From: a virus
Length of the DNA stretch: 26,015 nucleotides
IMG/VR virus record: IMGVR_UViG_3300049728_000037
Span: 1 to 26,015 of that record
Direction: 5' to 3' (one strand)
The position numbers and the translations under genes were made by a program. The notes beneath the pieces are model-generated. The model had not been told where the DNA came from, searched no databases, and saw only the letters and a list, made by a program, of their open reading frames with translations. This document shows positions 8,286 to 16,488 of the stretch, piece after piece (position 1 is the stretch's first letter; each line of letters begins with the position of its first letter).

Positions 8286-8428
8286 GCTTCCTCCATCGCA
8301 CGGGCACGCGCGATAGCGTAGTCTCGACAGGGCTCATTGAGCGCCGTCCGCCCTTCGGTAAGATGATACATCCAAAACTCATAACCGCACAGGTGATTTT
8401 CCAAAACCCTGCGCCCCCTGTGTTCCAT
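8258..8428 (-). CDS. Short overlapping ORF (56 or 37 aa), function unknown
   Basis: A short open frame fills the 93-base gap between the 188-aa and 203-aa genes. Its sequence looks like a real protein (HLCGYEFWMYHLTEGRTAL, DYAIARARAMEEAW), with a helical Ala/Arg/Glu-rich C-terminus. It runs from ATG 8428 (56 aa) or ATG 8371 (37 aa) to TAG at 8258. Neither start has a good Shine-Dalgarno, so it may depend on coupling to the upstream gene, which it overlaps by 50 bases if the longer start is used. It also overlaps the start of the 203-aa gene by 28 bases and contains that gene's GGAGG. A competing 38-aa frame from ATG 8382 exists but looks less protein-like. I do not recognise the family. Confidence 0.5.
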   Translation of the reverse strand: MEHRGRRVLENHLCGYEFWMYHLTEGRTALNEPCRDYAIARARAMEEAWDSSLMRA

Positions 8429-8945
8429 TCCCCGATGCCGTTCCGCTTCCGGTTGACGGTAGGAGGTTCAATTGCGTTGTGCCGCCCAAGGTCACTGCCG
8501 TGGGATTCGCCGCGCCGCCATGCACAATCGGCTCCGATGGAGGAGAGCCTGGATACTGGCTATACGAGCGCACATAGTACTTAACCGAATTTCCGCCCGC
8601 ATCCTTTGAGGGCAATGGAAATGGCGGCGGTGTTCGGCTGGTTCCGTGATGAAAAACGATGGGTTGCCGAAATGACGGGTCATTGGCCGAAATTTCCGTA
8701 AAATAATGCACCCCCCGATTTACCGCCGAATTGTCGGTCACCGATACATGCACCATCTCACCCGCCGCTGCCACGCTGACAGCCGATGGAGACTCTGGAG
8801 CCGCCGCATCCCCGGTCGGAGAAACCGCCGCATTCTGCGCAGTGCGCGTGATGGACGGTCCAAGATACTGCCGAAGGTACTGCCCCAGCTTCGGGTTTTC
8901 GTTCTCAATCTGCGCGAGAAGGTCATTGCCCGGTAGTTGGCTCAT
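8379..8945 (-). CDS. Fibronectin-III-like small structural protein, 188 aa
   Basis: The start ATG overlaps the stop of the 1394-aa gene (ATGA), with GGAGG 8 bases upstream, so I prefer 8945 over an earlier in-frame start. The N-terminus (residues 1-30) is helical (LPGNDLLAQIENENPKLGQYL). After an Ala/Pro linker, residues about 62-145 look like a fibronectin type III or similar Ig-like beta domain (VHVSVTDNSAV, GVHYFTEISAN, KYYVRSYSQYPGSPPSEP). The C-terminus is Gly/Ser/Thr-rich and probably flexible. The gene lies directly after the nozzle-like gene. It may decorate the tail or help attachment; there is no enzyme signature. The coding call is strong, the role weak. Confidence 0.7.
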   Translation of the reverse strand: MSQLPGNDLLAQIENENPKLGQYLRQYLGPSITRTAQNAAVSPTGDAAAPESPSAVSVAAAGEMVHVSVTDNSAVNRGVHYFTEISANDPSFRQPIVFHHGTSRTPPPFPLPSKDAGGNSVKYYVRSYSQYPGSPPSEPIVHGGAANPTAVTLGGTTQLNLLPSTGSGTASGNGTQGAQGFGKSPVRL

Positions 8946-11900
8946 GCCCCCGTCCTCCCCCGCATGGTGTTCCACGCATCCTTTTGGCCGTACAGGGTCA
9001 AATTCGACAGGCTGAACCCGCCCAAGCCGTCATTTTGCCGGAACTCGACATAGGTTCGCGTTGCCGCAAAGTTTAGCGCCGATTCCGCATCGTCGTTGTA
9101 TGGCATTCCCGGTGTAAACCCACCCGGCAACGCCCACGATGCCACAGGAGGAGCGCCCGGACCCGGCAGGCGGTTTGCGTAGAGCGTAGCCTGGATATTC
9201 CCCTCCGATTCGAGCGTTGCCGTCATGTAGCCCATGCGGACGCGGTTTTTTCCCAACTGGGGCATCTCGACGCGCTTGCTTCCCGGAAGGCCCGCCGTCG
9301 TGTACAGCGAATCGATGGTCAGTCCGTCGTCAGTTGTTGCCGAGGAATCAAGTTTGTAAACCTTTGAATTTCCCCGCCCGTTGCAGATGTAGAACTCAAC
9401 ATCTTCCGGCCCTTGCACGAAATTCGCATAAGGAGCAGGAATTTGCCAGATCGACCACTTACGCCGCATGTCAATCGCGTTCAAGGCGCCGAACATGGTC
9501 GTGTGCATCTGCGGGTACTGCTTCAACTCTTCGCCGGAGTCCAGACCCTTGAAATCGCACATCAGAATGACGTTCGGGCTAGTCGGATTTGTTACCACAG
9601 GAGCATTTGGGAGCCAGAAATTCGGCGTGCTCATGGGGACGCCGACATAGATGCGTCTCGCGTTGAGATCGACTTTTACCCAAATGGTTTGCGCCGCACC
9701 CCAGTTGATTGCATTCCAGACTTGGTAGATTTCCTGCGAGATTTTACCGGGCTGGCCGCCGACGAACAAATACAGGCCGTTTCTGGAAGCTCCAAGAAAC
9801 CACTGTTCCCCAAGATCGAAGGCCAATGGACCGATGGCACCTCCAGCACGCTGCGCCACTTCCGGTTCATCCCACTGCGCCGGTTCGAGGTCCGAAGATT
9901 TCTGGAGCGAGTACAGGCTCGATCCGGGGGTCTTTCCTGCCCATGCTTTGAGGCCGTAGAACGTGTCGTAGAGGACCATCGCACCATTCACCGGCTGCTG
10001 GTTCTCGGAAGAAAAAACGACCCCGCCGGTCACCGCGTCAACCTGCTCAGGAAGCCCCGCATAAGAGCCAAAAACCGTCGTGGTCAAAACTGGGATCTCA
10101 GTCGGGTAAGGATCGATCCGATCAATCAACGCATCAGCACCAGCGCCAAGATTCACCGCGCTAATCTGAATCACAGCGTCGGCGGGAACGGTCACGAGGC
10201 CAGATGTAAGCAGCGTGCCAGTGTAGATTTTCAGGTCTGTCGTCAAGCTCGACAGCGGAAGCGTGTAGGAGCCAAGCGTCACGCCAGAACTCACCAGTGC
10301 GATGACCAGAGAGCCGACCTGAACCCCAGAAGGATTTGAAGCTGTCACCTGAACCGAGTAAGCCGTATTTGGCTGAATGATCGTCTCTTGGTAGGCATCC
10401 TGATAAGCCCCTTGCTGAATTAAACCCGCCGCGGGCAGCGTTCCAGTGACCGTTGCAGCGCCTTTCTCCGTCTGGATGGTGTAACTCCCCGCTAGTGCGA
10501 TGGTGAACGTCTTAGCCGAGGTATTGACGCCTGTGATGGTTGCGCCCGTGACGTTGAACGCGCCAGTGCCGTTCGTGGTTCCCGTGACCGTTACCGGATC
10601 ACCAAGACCGGGAGCCTTCGACGAAGCGTAGGTATAGGTTCCCACCCCGCCAGAGGCTTGCGTGTCGATGATCGCGAGCGTCAAGCCTTCATTGGCAATG
10701 TAGTAGGCATTGCCGAATTTTGGGCTTGGCACGACTTGCCCGAAAGCATCGGGCGTAGTCCATCCCGGAGGGTTGCCGGATGACGGCCCACCATCAAAGC
10801 TCAGATTCACAAAATTCTGAACTTTGTTGAGGCACTGGCCGTACCACTGCCTACCCGCATAGCTCACCGTCCAGCCCGGATTCCCAATCTCGATGCAGTT
10901 GAAAAGGTTGTAGCCGTAGCGGTCGATTGCCTCGGCGCTATTCAGGATCGACCCGGTAAAGAAGAGGCTCGCACTGGTACTCGAATTGTCATTGATCACC
11001 GTCGCCGTAGCCGTGTACTTCACATTCTGCGAGTAGAACTGGACTGGAGTCGGAAGCACGAAGAAATTTCCACCCGGAACGCCATTCTGCCCTGCTTCGG
11101 TGATGGAGATGTAGCGCCCCACAACGTCTTCAGGTCCAGTAAGAAGCCCCGTCACCTGAATGCCCGTCGTATTTTCGGGAACAGAGAAGACCACTGGCGG
11201 CGCGGGGAAGGTCCAGAGACCATTGCGCGTGATATAACCCGCCGTGCCTTGATAGGTACCCGGATCAATGAAAAGGCCGGTGGCGTTGAAAACCAGATCC
11301 CCGCCCGTTCCTGTACCGTAGATCGGATTGGTACTCGTTCCGACTAATCCTATTCCGGGATCGAAATTGAATATCGTTCCTGCGGTTGTTGCCAAGCCGT
11401 CTTCTGCTTCAAAACCATAATCGCCGATGCTCAGGTTGATCGTGAAATTTCCCGTCGAACCGCCGGATGAGGAAACGATGCTGGCGTTCGATACGTTTAG
11501 TTGGCCGCCTCCATTCAAGGTGTTTGTGATCGTCACTAGCTGGCCAGCTACAGGAGCACTCGTCCCTCCAGTCACGGCATAATTCAGCGTAGCGACTCCC
11601 GATGTGACCTGAGACCCGGTAATCGCCATCTGCGAGGCATTGGGGGTATCAGTGACGCGCCAAACTGCGTTCCAATCCGATACCGAGTTGCCGCTCACCG
11701 TGATATTACTTCCCACTGTCACATTCGGAACGGGAGGCGTAGTTGTCAGCGTGGCGACGGTGCGTTGCCATGCGACCTGATAAGAAGAATGACCAGACCC
11801 GGCGTAGAACGTATAGGCCGTTGAAGGAACAACGAACGTGAAGTAGAAGAAATCTCGCGGCTGACCTGGAGGGCTGGCTTCTCCGATTCCCGTAACCTGA

Positions 11901-13126
11901 ACTACCAAGGGGCCAAAAGGTACGGGAATCCCACTGAATGTCAGATAGATATAGACCGAAGTTCCGGTTGTCTGGGCATTGTTCCACGCGTTCAACAGAT
12001 CGGCGTTCACTGGTCCCTGCGTCGAATCCTCGTAGTAAACCGTGACCACGTTTCCCGGCGAAGAGTTCCCTGGCCCCTGTGATTGGAGAAAATACGCATA
12101 GCCATAGTAAGGATTTCCGTACTGATCGGTGATCGCCGCTGGCTGCGTGATGTTGACGATTGGAAAATCTGTGCCTGACGAACTGACGGGCGTGAACGAA
12201 GGAGCCAGTCCCGGTCCTACCTGTGTGATGCGGTCAATCCAGTTCGGCGTGTACTGGAGAGGCATGTCGATGCCCTTGAAACCGTCTCCGAACGCCATGT
12301 AGTCAACGCCCGCTCCGCCGCTTGCGACAACGAGGGAATTGAGTGAGATTCCGGTTCGTGCCAAAGAAATCACTCCGGGAGCAGACGAGACATTCTCGAC
12401 CCAAAGGTTTCCATCTGCATCCACCGAGAGATTGCGTACCACGCCCTTTTGATCTGTAAACGGCCCGATGTATTGAAAGTTAGATGTTCCGGTGTTGATG
12501 CCCACCGTAACCGAGGAATAATCAAGAAACGCTGTGGCTTCGGTAAACCCGCTGGCAACTTGAAGCGACAAACGAACGCCAAACATAAGCGAGTTGACCT
12601 GTGCGGGGGTAAGGAACAAACTCCAGAGGTCGCTTGTCGATCCGAATATGATGACGCCTAGCGTTTGGGGCAATGCTTGCGTCTTGATTTCTCCGGTAGG
12701 CACTCCGGCAATGAGAAGTTGCGCCTGAAGAGTAGCCGGAGCGTTTGCATAGCCCGTCACCGGGATTAAGATGCCCGTGGGACTGTCGGTTGACGAGAGG
12801 CTAAACGCAAAATCTGTTACATCGATGTAGTTGTCTGCACTGGCCGGGGAGAATGAGGCAAAACTTCCATCGTCGAGAAGAATGTTGGACGGATTGCTCC
12901 ACGTGGAACTATTTGCCTGCCCCGGCGACTGGGGACCGACTTCAGAATCGACTTGGGTGTATACGCTCGTCAGTCCGGGGCGAGTTTGTCCGCCACCGAC
13001 GAGATAATCCCAGTCGTAGTTGCGCGGCGAAGCGCCCATCGGCAAAGTGTCGGGGCTTGCCAACGTGACAAGCCCCCCGATGGTCGTTATCGGAATTGGT
13101 ACTTCCGCTGGGGACGAACCGTGCAT
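8942..13126 (-). CDS. Large tail-nozzle-like structural protein, 1394 aa
   Basis: This is the largest gene in the window. It starts at the ATG following the TAA of the previous gene, with GGAG 8 bases upstream. The N-terminus (residues 14-52: TTIGGLVTLASPDTLPMGAS, then NYDWDY and GGGQTRPGL) resembles the opening of T7 gp12-type tail-nozzle proteins, which share an 'S-P-x-N ... TRPG' pattern. The C-terminal 300 residues (ALNAIDMRRKWSIWQIP, VEFYICNGRGNSKVYKLDS) also fit a propeller-like nozzle. The middle is expanded by beta modules, including two copies of a repeat (residues 505-583 and 817-895) shared with neighbouring genes. T7 gp12 is about 800 aa, so this protein is much longer. It follows the connector, as expected for a short tail. 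The assignment is by pattern and position. Confidence 0.7.
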   Translation of the reverse strand: MHGSSPAEVPIPITTIGGLVTLASPDTLPMGASPRNYDWDYLVGGGQTRPGLTSVYTQVDSEVGPQSPGQANSSTWSNPSNILLDDGSFASFSPASADNYIDVTDFAFSLSSTDSPTGILIPVTGYANAPATLQAQLLIAGVPTGEIKTQALPQTLGVIIFGSTSDLWSLFLTPAQVNSLMFGVRLSLQVASGFTEATAFLDYSSVTVGINTGTSNFQYIGPFTDQKGVVRNLSVDADGNLWVENVSSAPGVISLARTGISLNSLVVASGGAGVDYMAFGDGFKGIDMPLQYTPNWIDRITQVGPGLAPSFTPVSSSGTDFPIVNITQPAAITDQYGNPYYGYAYFLQSQGPGNSSPGNVVTVYYEDSTQGPVNADLLNAWNNAQTTGTSVYIYLTFSGIPVPFGPLVVQVTGIGEASPPGQPRDFFYFTFVVPSTAYTFYAGSGHSSYQVAWQRTVATLTTTPPVPNVTVGSNITVSGNSVSDWNAVWRVTDTPNASQMAITGSQVTSGVATLNYAVTGGTSAPVAGQLVTITNTLNGGGQLNVSNASIVSSSGGSTGNFTINLSIGDYGFEAEDGLATTAGTIFNFDPGIGLVGTSTNPIYGTGTGGDLVFNATGLFIDPGTYQGTAGYITRNGLWTFPAPPVVFSVPENTTGIQVTGLLTGPEDVVGRYISITEAGQNGVPGGNFFVLPTPVQFYSQNVKYTATATVINDNSSTSASLFFTGSILNSAEAIDRYGYNLFNCIEIGNPGWTVSYAGRQWYGQCLNKVQNFVNLSFDGGPSSGNPPGWTTPDAFGQVVPSPKFGNAYYIANEGLTLAIIDTQASGGVGTYTYASSKAPGLGDPVTVTGTTNGTGAFNVTGATITGVNTSAKTFTIALAGSYTIQTEKGAATVTGTLPAAGLIQQGAYQDAYQETIIQPNTAYSVQVTASNPSGVQVGSLVIALVSSGVTLGSYTLPLSSLTTDLKIYTGTLLTSGLVTVPADAVIQISAVNLGAGADALIDRIDPYPTEIPVLTTTVFGSYAGLPEQVDAVTGGVVFSSENQQPVNGAMVLYDTFYGLKAWAGKTPGSSLYSLQKSSDLEPAQWDEPEVAQRAGGAIGPLAFDLGEQWFLGASRNGLYLFVGGQPGKISQEIYQVWNAINWGAAQTIWVKVDLNARRIYVGVPMSTPNFWLPNAPVVTNPTSPNVILMCDFKGLDSGEELKQYPQMHTTMFGALNAIDMRRKWSIWQIPAPYANFVQGPEDVEFYICNGRGNSKVYKLDSSATTDDGLTIDSLYTTAGLPGSKRVEMPQLGKNRVRMGYMTATLESEGNIQATLYANRLPGPGAPPVASWALPGGFTPGMPYNDDAESALNFAATRTYVEFRQNDGLGGFSLSNLTLYGQKDAWNTMRGRTGA

Positions 13127-14008
13127 TTAGAACGCTCCAGCAACAAACTCAGCTTCAAATCCGATCACGTCAGCAGGCATCGCACCCGCCCCAACTTCGG
13201 CAGCCGTGGCAGCCTGCGTAAATGCTCTGGCTTGCAGGCCCACATTCGTCTGGACAATGTTGGTTTCGTAGAAGTATGTCGAGTTGTTCTTGGTGAAGAG
13301 TTCCAACTTCACGGGGTTTGCGGTGGGTCCGATCCCTGCCACGGGGCGCGCCTGCCCAAACTGATCAACGAATCCGGGGCGAACGATAATGCCTCCCGAA
13401 ACGTAGGTTGGTTGCAGTGTAGCCGTAGCGTAGGCATTTGTCTGCCCGACGTTTGGTGCCGTGATCGATGCGGTGAAGGTGCTGGCCGTGGCCGATGCTG
13501 TCGTGTAGAGGCCATTCAGGAACGAGTTCGCCCCAGTGAATCCCTGCACAACTACCGCCTGTCCGCCGCCGGCCGTGAGCGCGTTGGCGACATTGAACGT
13601 GACCACGCTGGACGCAATCGAGAATCCGGTGATGATGAGCAGCCCGCCCGCCCCGGCATTGATGACCGTGGTCAACGTCGCGCTGATTCCAGCAGATGGA
13701 GCGATGGCGGTTGCCACGTCGCCTGTCGTTGCCGTACCGCCAGCGCCGGGATTCACGACCGTCGCTGTGGCAATTGCGCCGGATGAGACGGTAGCAACCT
13801 TGAAGACTGCCCCCGGAGCCTTTGCCAGCGTGAATAGGTCGCCCACAACCCATCCTGATCCACCCGCAACGACCGTGGCCGTCGAGATGCTGCCAGGAAC
13901 GATGATCGGAATGGCGTTGCCCTTGACACGGATGGTGCGGTTGGTTTTGTCGATGCCCGCCAGGGTGAAGTCGGAAACCTGAAGTACGAACTGTGCTTGG
14001 TTTGCCAT
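13127..14008 (-). CDS. Beta-rich virion structural protein, 293 aa
   Basis: The gene starts at ATG 14008 with GAGGAGG 9 bases upstream, partly within a small hairpin. The protein is very rich in Ala, Thr, Val and Gly and poor in charged residues. Residues 44-117 contain the 'GGSGW-VGD-LF ... V.TV..G.I..ATVV..GAGG' pattern common in phage tail and fibre proteins. Residues 130-199 carry the beta module shared with the 1394-aa and 226-aa proteins. The C-terminal part (205-293: IIVRPGFVDQFGQARPVAG, KLELFTKNNSTYFYET, GFEAEFVAGAF) is a separate domain. It lies between the connector and the nozzle, so it could be a neck, decoration or tail protein. The exact role is unknown. Confidence 0.7.
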   Translation of the reverse strand: MANQAQFVLQVSDFTLAGIDKTNRTIRVKGNAIPIIVPGSISTATVVAGGSGWVVGDLFTLAKAPGAVFKVATVSSGAIATATVVNPGAGGTATTGDVATAIAPSAGISATLTTVINAGAGGLLIITGFSIASSVVTFNVANALTAGGGQAVVVQGFTGANSFLNGLYTTASATASTFTASITAPNVGQTNAYATATLQPTYVSGGIIVRPGFVDQFGQARPVAGIGPTANPVKLELFTKNNSTYFYETNIVQTNVGLQARAFTQAATAAEVGAGAMPADVIGFEAEFVAGAF

Positions 14009-14013
14009 TTGTG

Positions 14014-14030
14014 GTTACCTCCTCGGTAAC
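14014..14030 (-). promoter_or_regulatory. Hairpin presenting the Shine-Dalgarno of the 293-aa gene
   Basis: On the coding strand GTTACC and GGTAAC can pair as a 6-bp stem around the 5-base loop GAGGA. The Shine-Dalgarno GAGGAGG therefore sits across the loop and the first bases of the 3' arm, 9 bases before the ATG. It could tune or present the ribosome site. Short stems arise by chance, so confidence is modest. Confidence 0.35.
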
Positions 14031-14056
14031 AGTTTCGGTTATTCAGGCTCCTCGCC

Positions 14057-14908
14057 CTACAGCCAAGACCAGGCAACGGCAAAATCCTGAACCGCTGCAT
14101 CTCCATACGGCTCGCGCCCGCTTTCTGCGCTCTGCCGCTCCCTGATCGTCTCCAGTTTCAGTTTGCCTGTGAACTCCTTGTCGTCCGCGATAGCGTCAGC
14201 CTTCAATTCAGGAGCAAAGCGCGACGCGTACCGTTTCCGCATCTTCGCTTCGATAGCGTTGAGACTGTCGAGGATCGGCACGTAGGCAGTCGAGAAATTG
14301 ATCTGCGTCGTCGGATTTGAAACGAAGTTCGGAAACGTGATCCGGCAGCGCAATCGTAGGTCGAAACTCTCTGTTGCGCCATTGAGCCAGAGTTGCCCCT
14401 GCCTCATCTCCCACGCTGAATTCAAGGTTCCTTGCATCACTCCGGGAAGCCCCGCCGGAGAGCGAGGAATGGAGGCGAAATTATAAGTCGAGTTCTGTCG
14501 CTGTGCCACTGCAAGCATTCTCGACATACTGATCGGCAGAGTCCACTGCGGCCACCATTGAACACCATCAAAATAGCCCGAATATCCGAGTGCAACCTGT
14601 GCAGCGGGGTTTGGAGATCCGGGGCCAAGGTTCGAGTTCACAGGCGGAAGTTGGAAGAGGTCGTAATTGTCGAGGATCAGTTCTGGAGATCCTACCGTGC
14701 GAAGCTCGGCAAATAAATCAACGCAGGCCGCATTTAGGATGCGCAGCAAATCGGGGTTTGAGTTGGGCATGATAAGGCCAGCCTGATTTCCAGTGCCCAC
14801 TCCCGCTCCAGTTGTGTTGTTCGCCGTGTCATTGATGGAGGCACGAAATAGGTCGCAAATCTCCTGCAAGTTCGGGTAACGAAGGTTCCCACCGACAACG
14901 GCTTGCAT
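14057..14908 (-). CDS. Probable head-tail connector/adaptor, 283 aa
   Basis: ATG 14908 is chosen because GGAGG lies 5 bases upstream; the longer frame would need a TTG start with no such signal. The N-terminus (residues about 8-75) is helical with a pattern typical of phage adaptor proteins (YPNLQEICDLFRASIND, NPDLLRILNAACVDLFAELR). The middle is beta-rich (LILDNYDLFQLPP, LGYSGYFDGVQWWPQW) and the C-terminus is a long helix (SLNAIEAKMRKRYASRF, LKADAIADDKEFTGKLKL). The gene follows the capsid block and precedes the tail genes, where short-tailed phages encode the adaptor that docks on the portal. I do not recognise a named family, so the call rests on fold pattern and position. Confidence 0.6.
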   Translation of the reverse strand: MQAVVGGNLRYPNLQEICDLFRASINDTANNTTGAGVGTGNQAGLIMPNSNPDLLRILNAACVDLFAELRTVGSPELILDNYDLFQLPPVNSNLGPGSPNPAAQVALGYSGYFDGVQWWPQWTLPISMSRMLAVAQRQNSTYNFASIPRSPAGLPGVMQGTLNSAWEMRQGQLWLNGATESFDLRLRCRITFPNFVSNPTTQINFSTAYVPILDSLNAIEAKMRKRYASRFAPELKADAIADDKEFTGKLKLETIRERQSAESGREPYGDAAVQDFAVAWSWL

Positions 14909-14997
14909 TGAATCCTCCAACTCCGGTTCGGGACGCCCAGCGGCGGCGGCCAAGGGAGACAAGTCCTAGCTTGCGGCCAAGCGTCCCGCCCGAAGAT

Positions 14998-15774
14998 TTA
15001 CGCTGGCGTCGTGAGCATATCTTCCATCCTTGCCCTGTCGATCGCTCCAGCCTTGAATGCGCGTTCTGGATCGAGAACGCAAAGAACTCCAGTTGAACTC
15101 TTGTGGAAGGCCACGCTCGGAGGAATGTCGTCTCCGCAGTTTGGGCACTTCCCTGAAACTTCACGCTTTTGGTGCCAGTCTGCCCTCAATCCCAAGGCAT
15201 CCATCGCGTCGTGTACGTCCTCATGCTGGTGTAGGAAGTCGGATAGTGCTCTGGATGACTTCGCCGCCGCACGGAATGCCAGGTCTGTGAGCCTTTTGTA
15301 GCGCCGGTTGCGGAAACCTTCGGCAACGACAATATCGGCCTCTTGTGGGGGATTTGTGAGGCTTGGAAACAACCCTTGAGCGATGTAGTTGGTGCCTTCC
15401 GAGATGGCGTCCGACGTGCCGCCAATTTTCCAGTCGCGCGATCCGCTTTCTGGGAACAAAAGCCCGATTGCGCACATCCAGCCGTCGTGGTAGTCGATGC
15501 GCCTTCCGCCGCGCTCCAAATCGGGCGATGCCTGGGGTACTGGGTCGGCCACGGTCGCTGCGAGCACATATCTCTCGCCGTTTGCGCAGCCGCGCAGCGT
15601 CAGGCCTGGAAATAGAGGCTGCGCCACGTCAAAACTGCGTTTTGCGGTCGAAAAGATGTAGATTTTGCCTTCGATGTGGTAACGAGTTCCGCCTAAATCG
15701 GCAGTGAACTCTTCCGGGTTTTTGGCCCGCATCGCTACGGCGCTTTCGCCCTTCTCAAAGATTGTCTTTGCCAT
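14998..15774 (-). CDS. Unknown protein with C-terminal zinc-ribbon-like motif, 258 aa
   Basis: The gene begins at ATG 15774 after the shared leader GGAGACAAA. The N-terminal part is beta-rich (ADLGGTRYHIEGKIYIFSTA). Residues about 145-200 are helical (FRNRRYKRLTDLAFRAAAK, LSDFLHQHEDVHDAMDALGL). The C-terminus holds CPNC (C210, C213), H224 and C232, a possible zinc site, with CVLDPERAFKAG following. A helix preceding a zinc knuckle could bind DNA or a partner protein. It lies between the capsid genes and the connector and pairs with the unknown 234-aa gene upstream. I do not recognise the family and propose no function. Confidence 0.7.
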   Translation of the reverse strand: MAKTIFEKGESAVAMRAKNPEEFTADLGGTRYHIEGKIYIFSTAKRSFDVAQPLFPGLTLRGCANGERYVLAATVADPVPQASPDLERGGRRIDYHDGWMCAIGLLFPESGSRDWKIGGTSDAISEGTNYIAQGLFPSLTNPPQEADIVVAEGFRNRRYKRLTDLAFRAAAKSSRALSDFLHQHEDVHDAMDALGLRADWHQKREVSGKCPNCGDDIPPSVAFHKSSTGVLCVLDPERAFKAGAIDRARMEDMLTTPA

Positions 15775-15783
15775 TTTGTCTCC

Positions 15784-16488
15784 TTATCCAACTGTCATCA
15801 TGCCCCGACTGTAGCCGGAGGCAATTCTCATGGCCTGGTCCATGTGTTTTTCAATGAACTCGGCCCGTTTTTGCACCAATGCGCTCGACCGGCGCACGCG
15901 AGAGTCGTGAACTGCGTCTTTCAGTTTGGAATCGAGTGCGACATCCTGCTGCGCCTTGCGGTCCTTCAATGCTTCGAGCTTCTGGTAAGGCGCAAGACGC
16001 TTCCACGCAAGCAGCATAGGGAGCATGATGTCCAAAATCAACCCTGTAGGCTCCATGCGATAGGTCACAAACCGTTGATCCTGCAATCTACGCATTTCGG
16101 GACGCTTCTTGATGGGATTCCATACCATCTCAGACACTTCGCGCTGCTGCGCTTCCCGATGAAGCATCTGTTTCAACACTCGATAGCGCCCATACTTCGG
16201 GAATGACCCGCAATCGAGCAAACCCGTCTCCGGTTGACGATAATCGAACTCCCACAGATCGGGATCGCCGAATACTTCCGGCCCTTCCCAGATCATCAGC
16301 ACCCAGCATGGGTCTTTGCCCATCACTCGCGCATTGCGATAGCCCAGAAACCCATCTGCAAATCTGCCGCCGATGAGCATTCTGATGTCTTCGCTCCACA
16401 CGAGCTTGAAAAGCGGGTCGCCGTAGCGGTTTGTGCCGCCGATGCGCTCTAACTCATCATTGAACCATGCGGGGGCTTCGCGGATCAC
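15784..16488 (-). CDS. Unknown protein, 234 aa, capsid-connector interval
   Basis: The start ATG overlaps the stop of the GroES-like gene by 4 bases, so the two are translationally coupled. The N-terminal half looks like a compact globular domain rich in Trp, Gly and Asp (APAWFNDELERIGGTNRYGD, GFLGYRNARVMG, CWVLMIWEGPEVFGDPDLWE). The second half is basic and helical (LMLPMLLAWKRLAPYQKLEA, residues 185-225 with many Lys/Arg). No transmembrane segment or known catalytic motif stands out. Its fixed place after the capsid and chaperone genes suggests a head-related role, but the family is not recognised. Confidence 0.7.
   Translation of the reverse strand: MIREAPAWFNDELERIGGTNRYGDPLFKLVWSEDIRMLIGGRFADGFLGYRNARVMGKDPCWVLMIWEGPEVFGDPDLWEFDYRQPETGLLDCGSFPKYGRYRVLKQMLHREAQQREVSEMVWNPIKKRPEMRRLQDQRFVTYRMEPTGLILDIMLPMLLAWKRLAPYQKLEALKDRKAQQDVALDSKLKDAVHDSRVRRSSALVQKRAEFIEKHMDQAMRIASGYSRGMMTVG

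Noticed and set aside
9413-10339. 308-codon open frame on the plus strand
   Set aside because: It lies wholly antisense to the 1394-aa gene, is Arg/His-rich as expected of a reverse-frame shadow, and shows no domain.
12953-13786. 277-codon plus-strand frame
   Set aside because: Antisense to two well-supported genes; Arg/Cys/Ser-rich composition and no recognisable motif.
14969-14982. Short inverted repeat GCTTG-CGGC-CAAGC before the connector gene
   Set aside because: Only 5 bp of stem and no T-run; expected by chance in GC-rich DNA.
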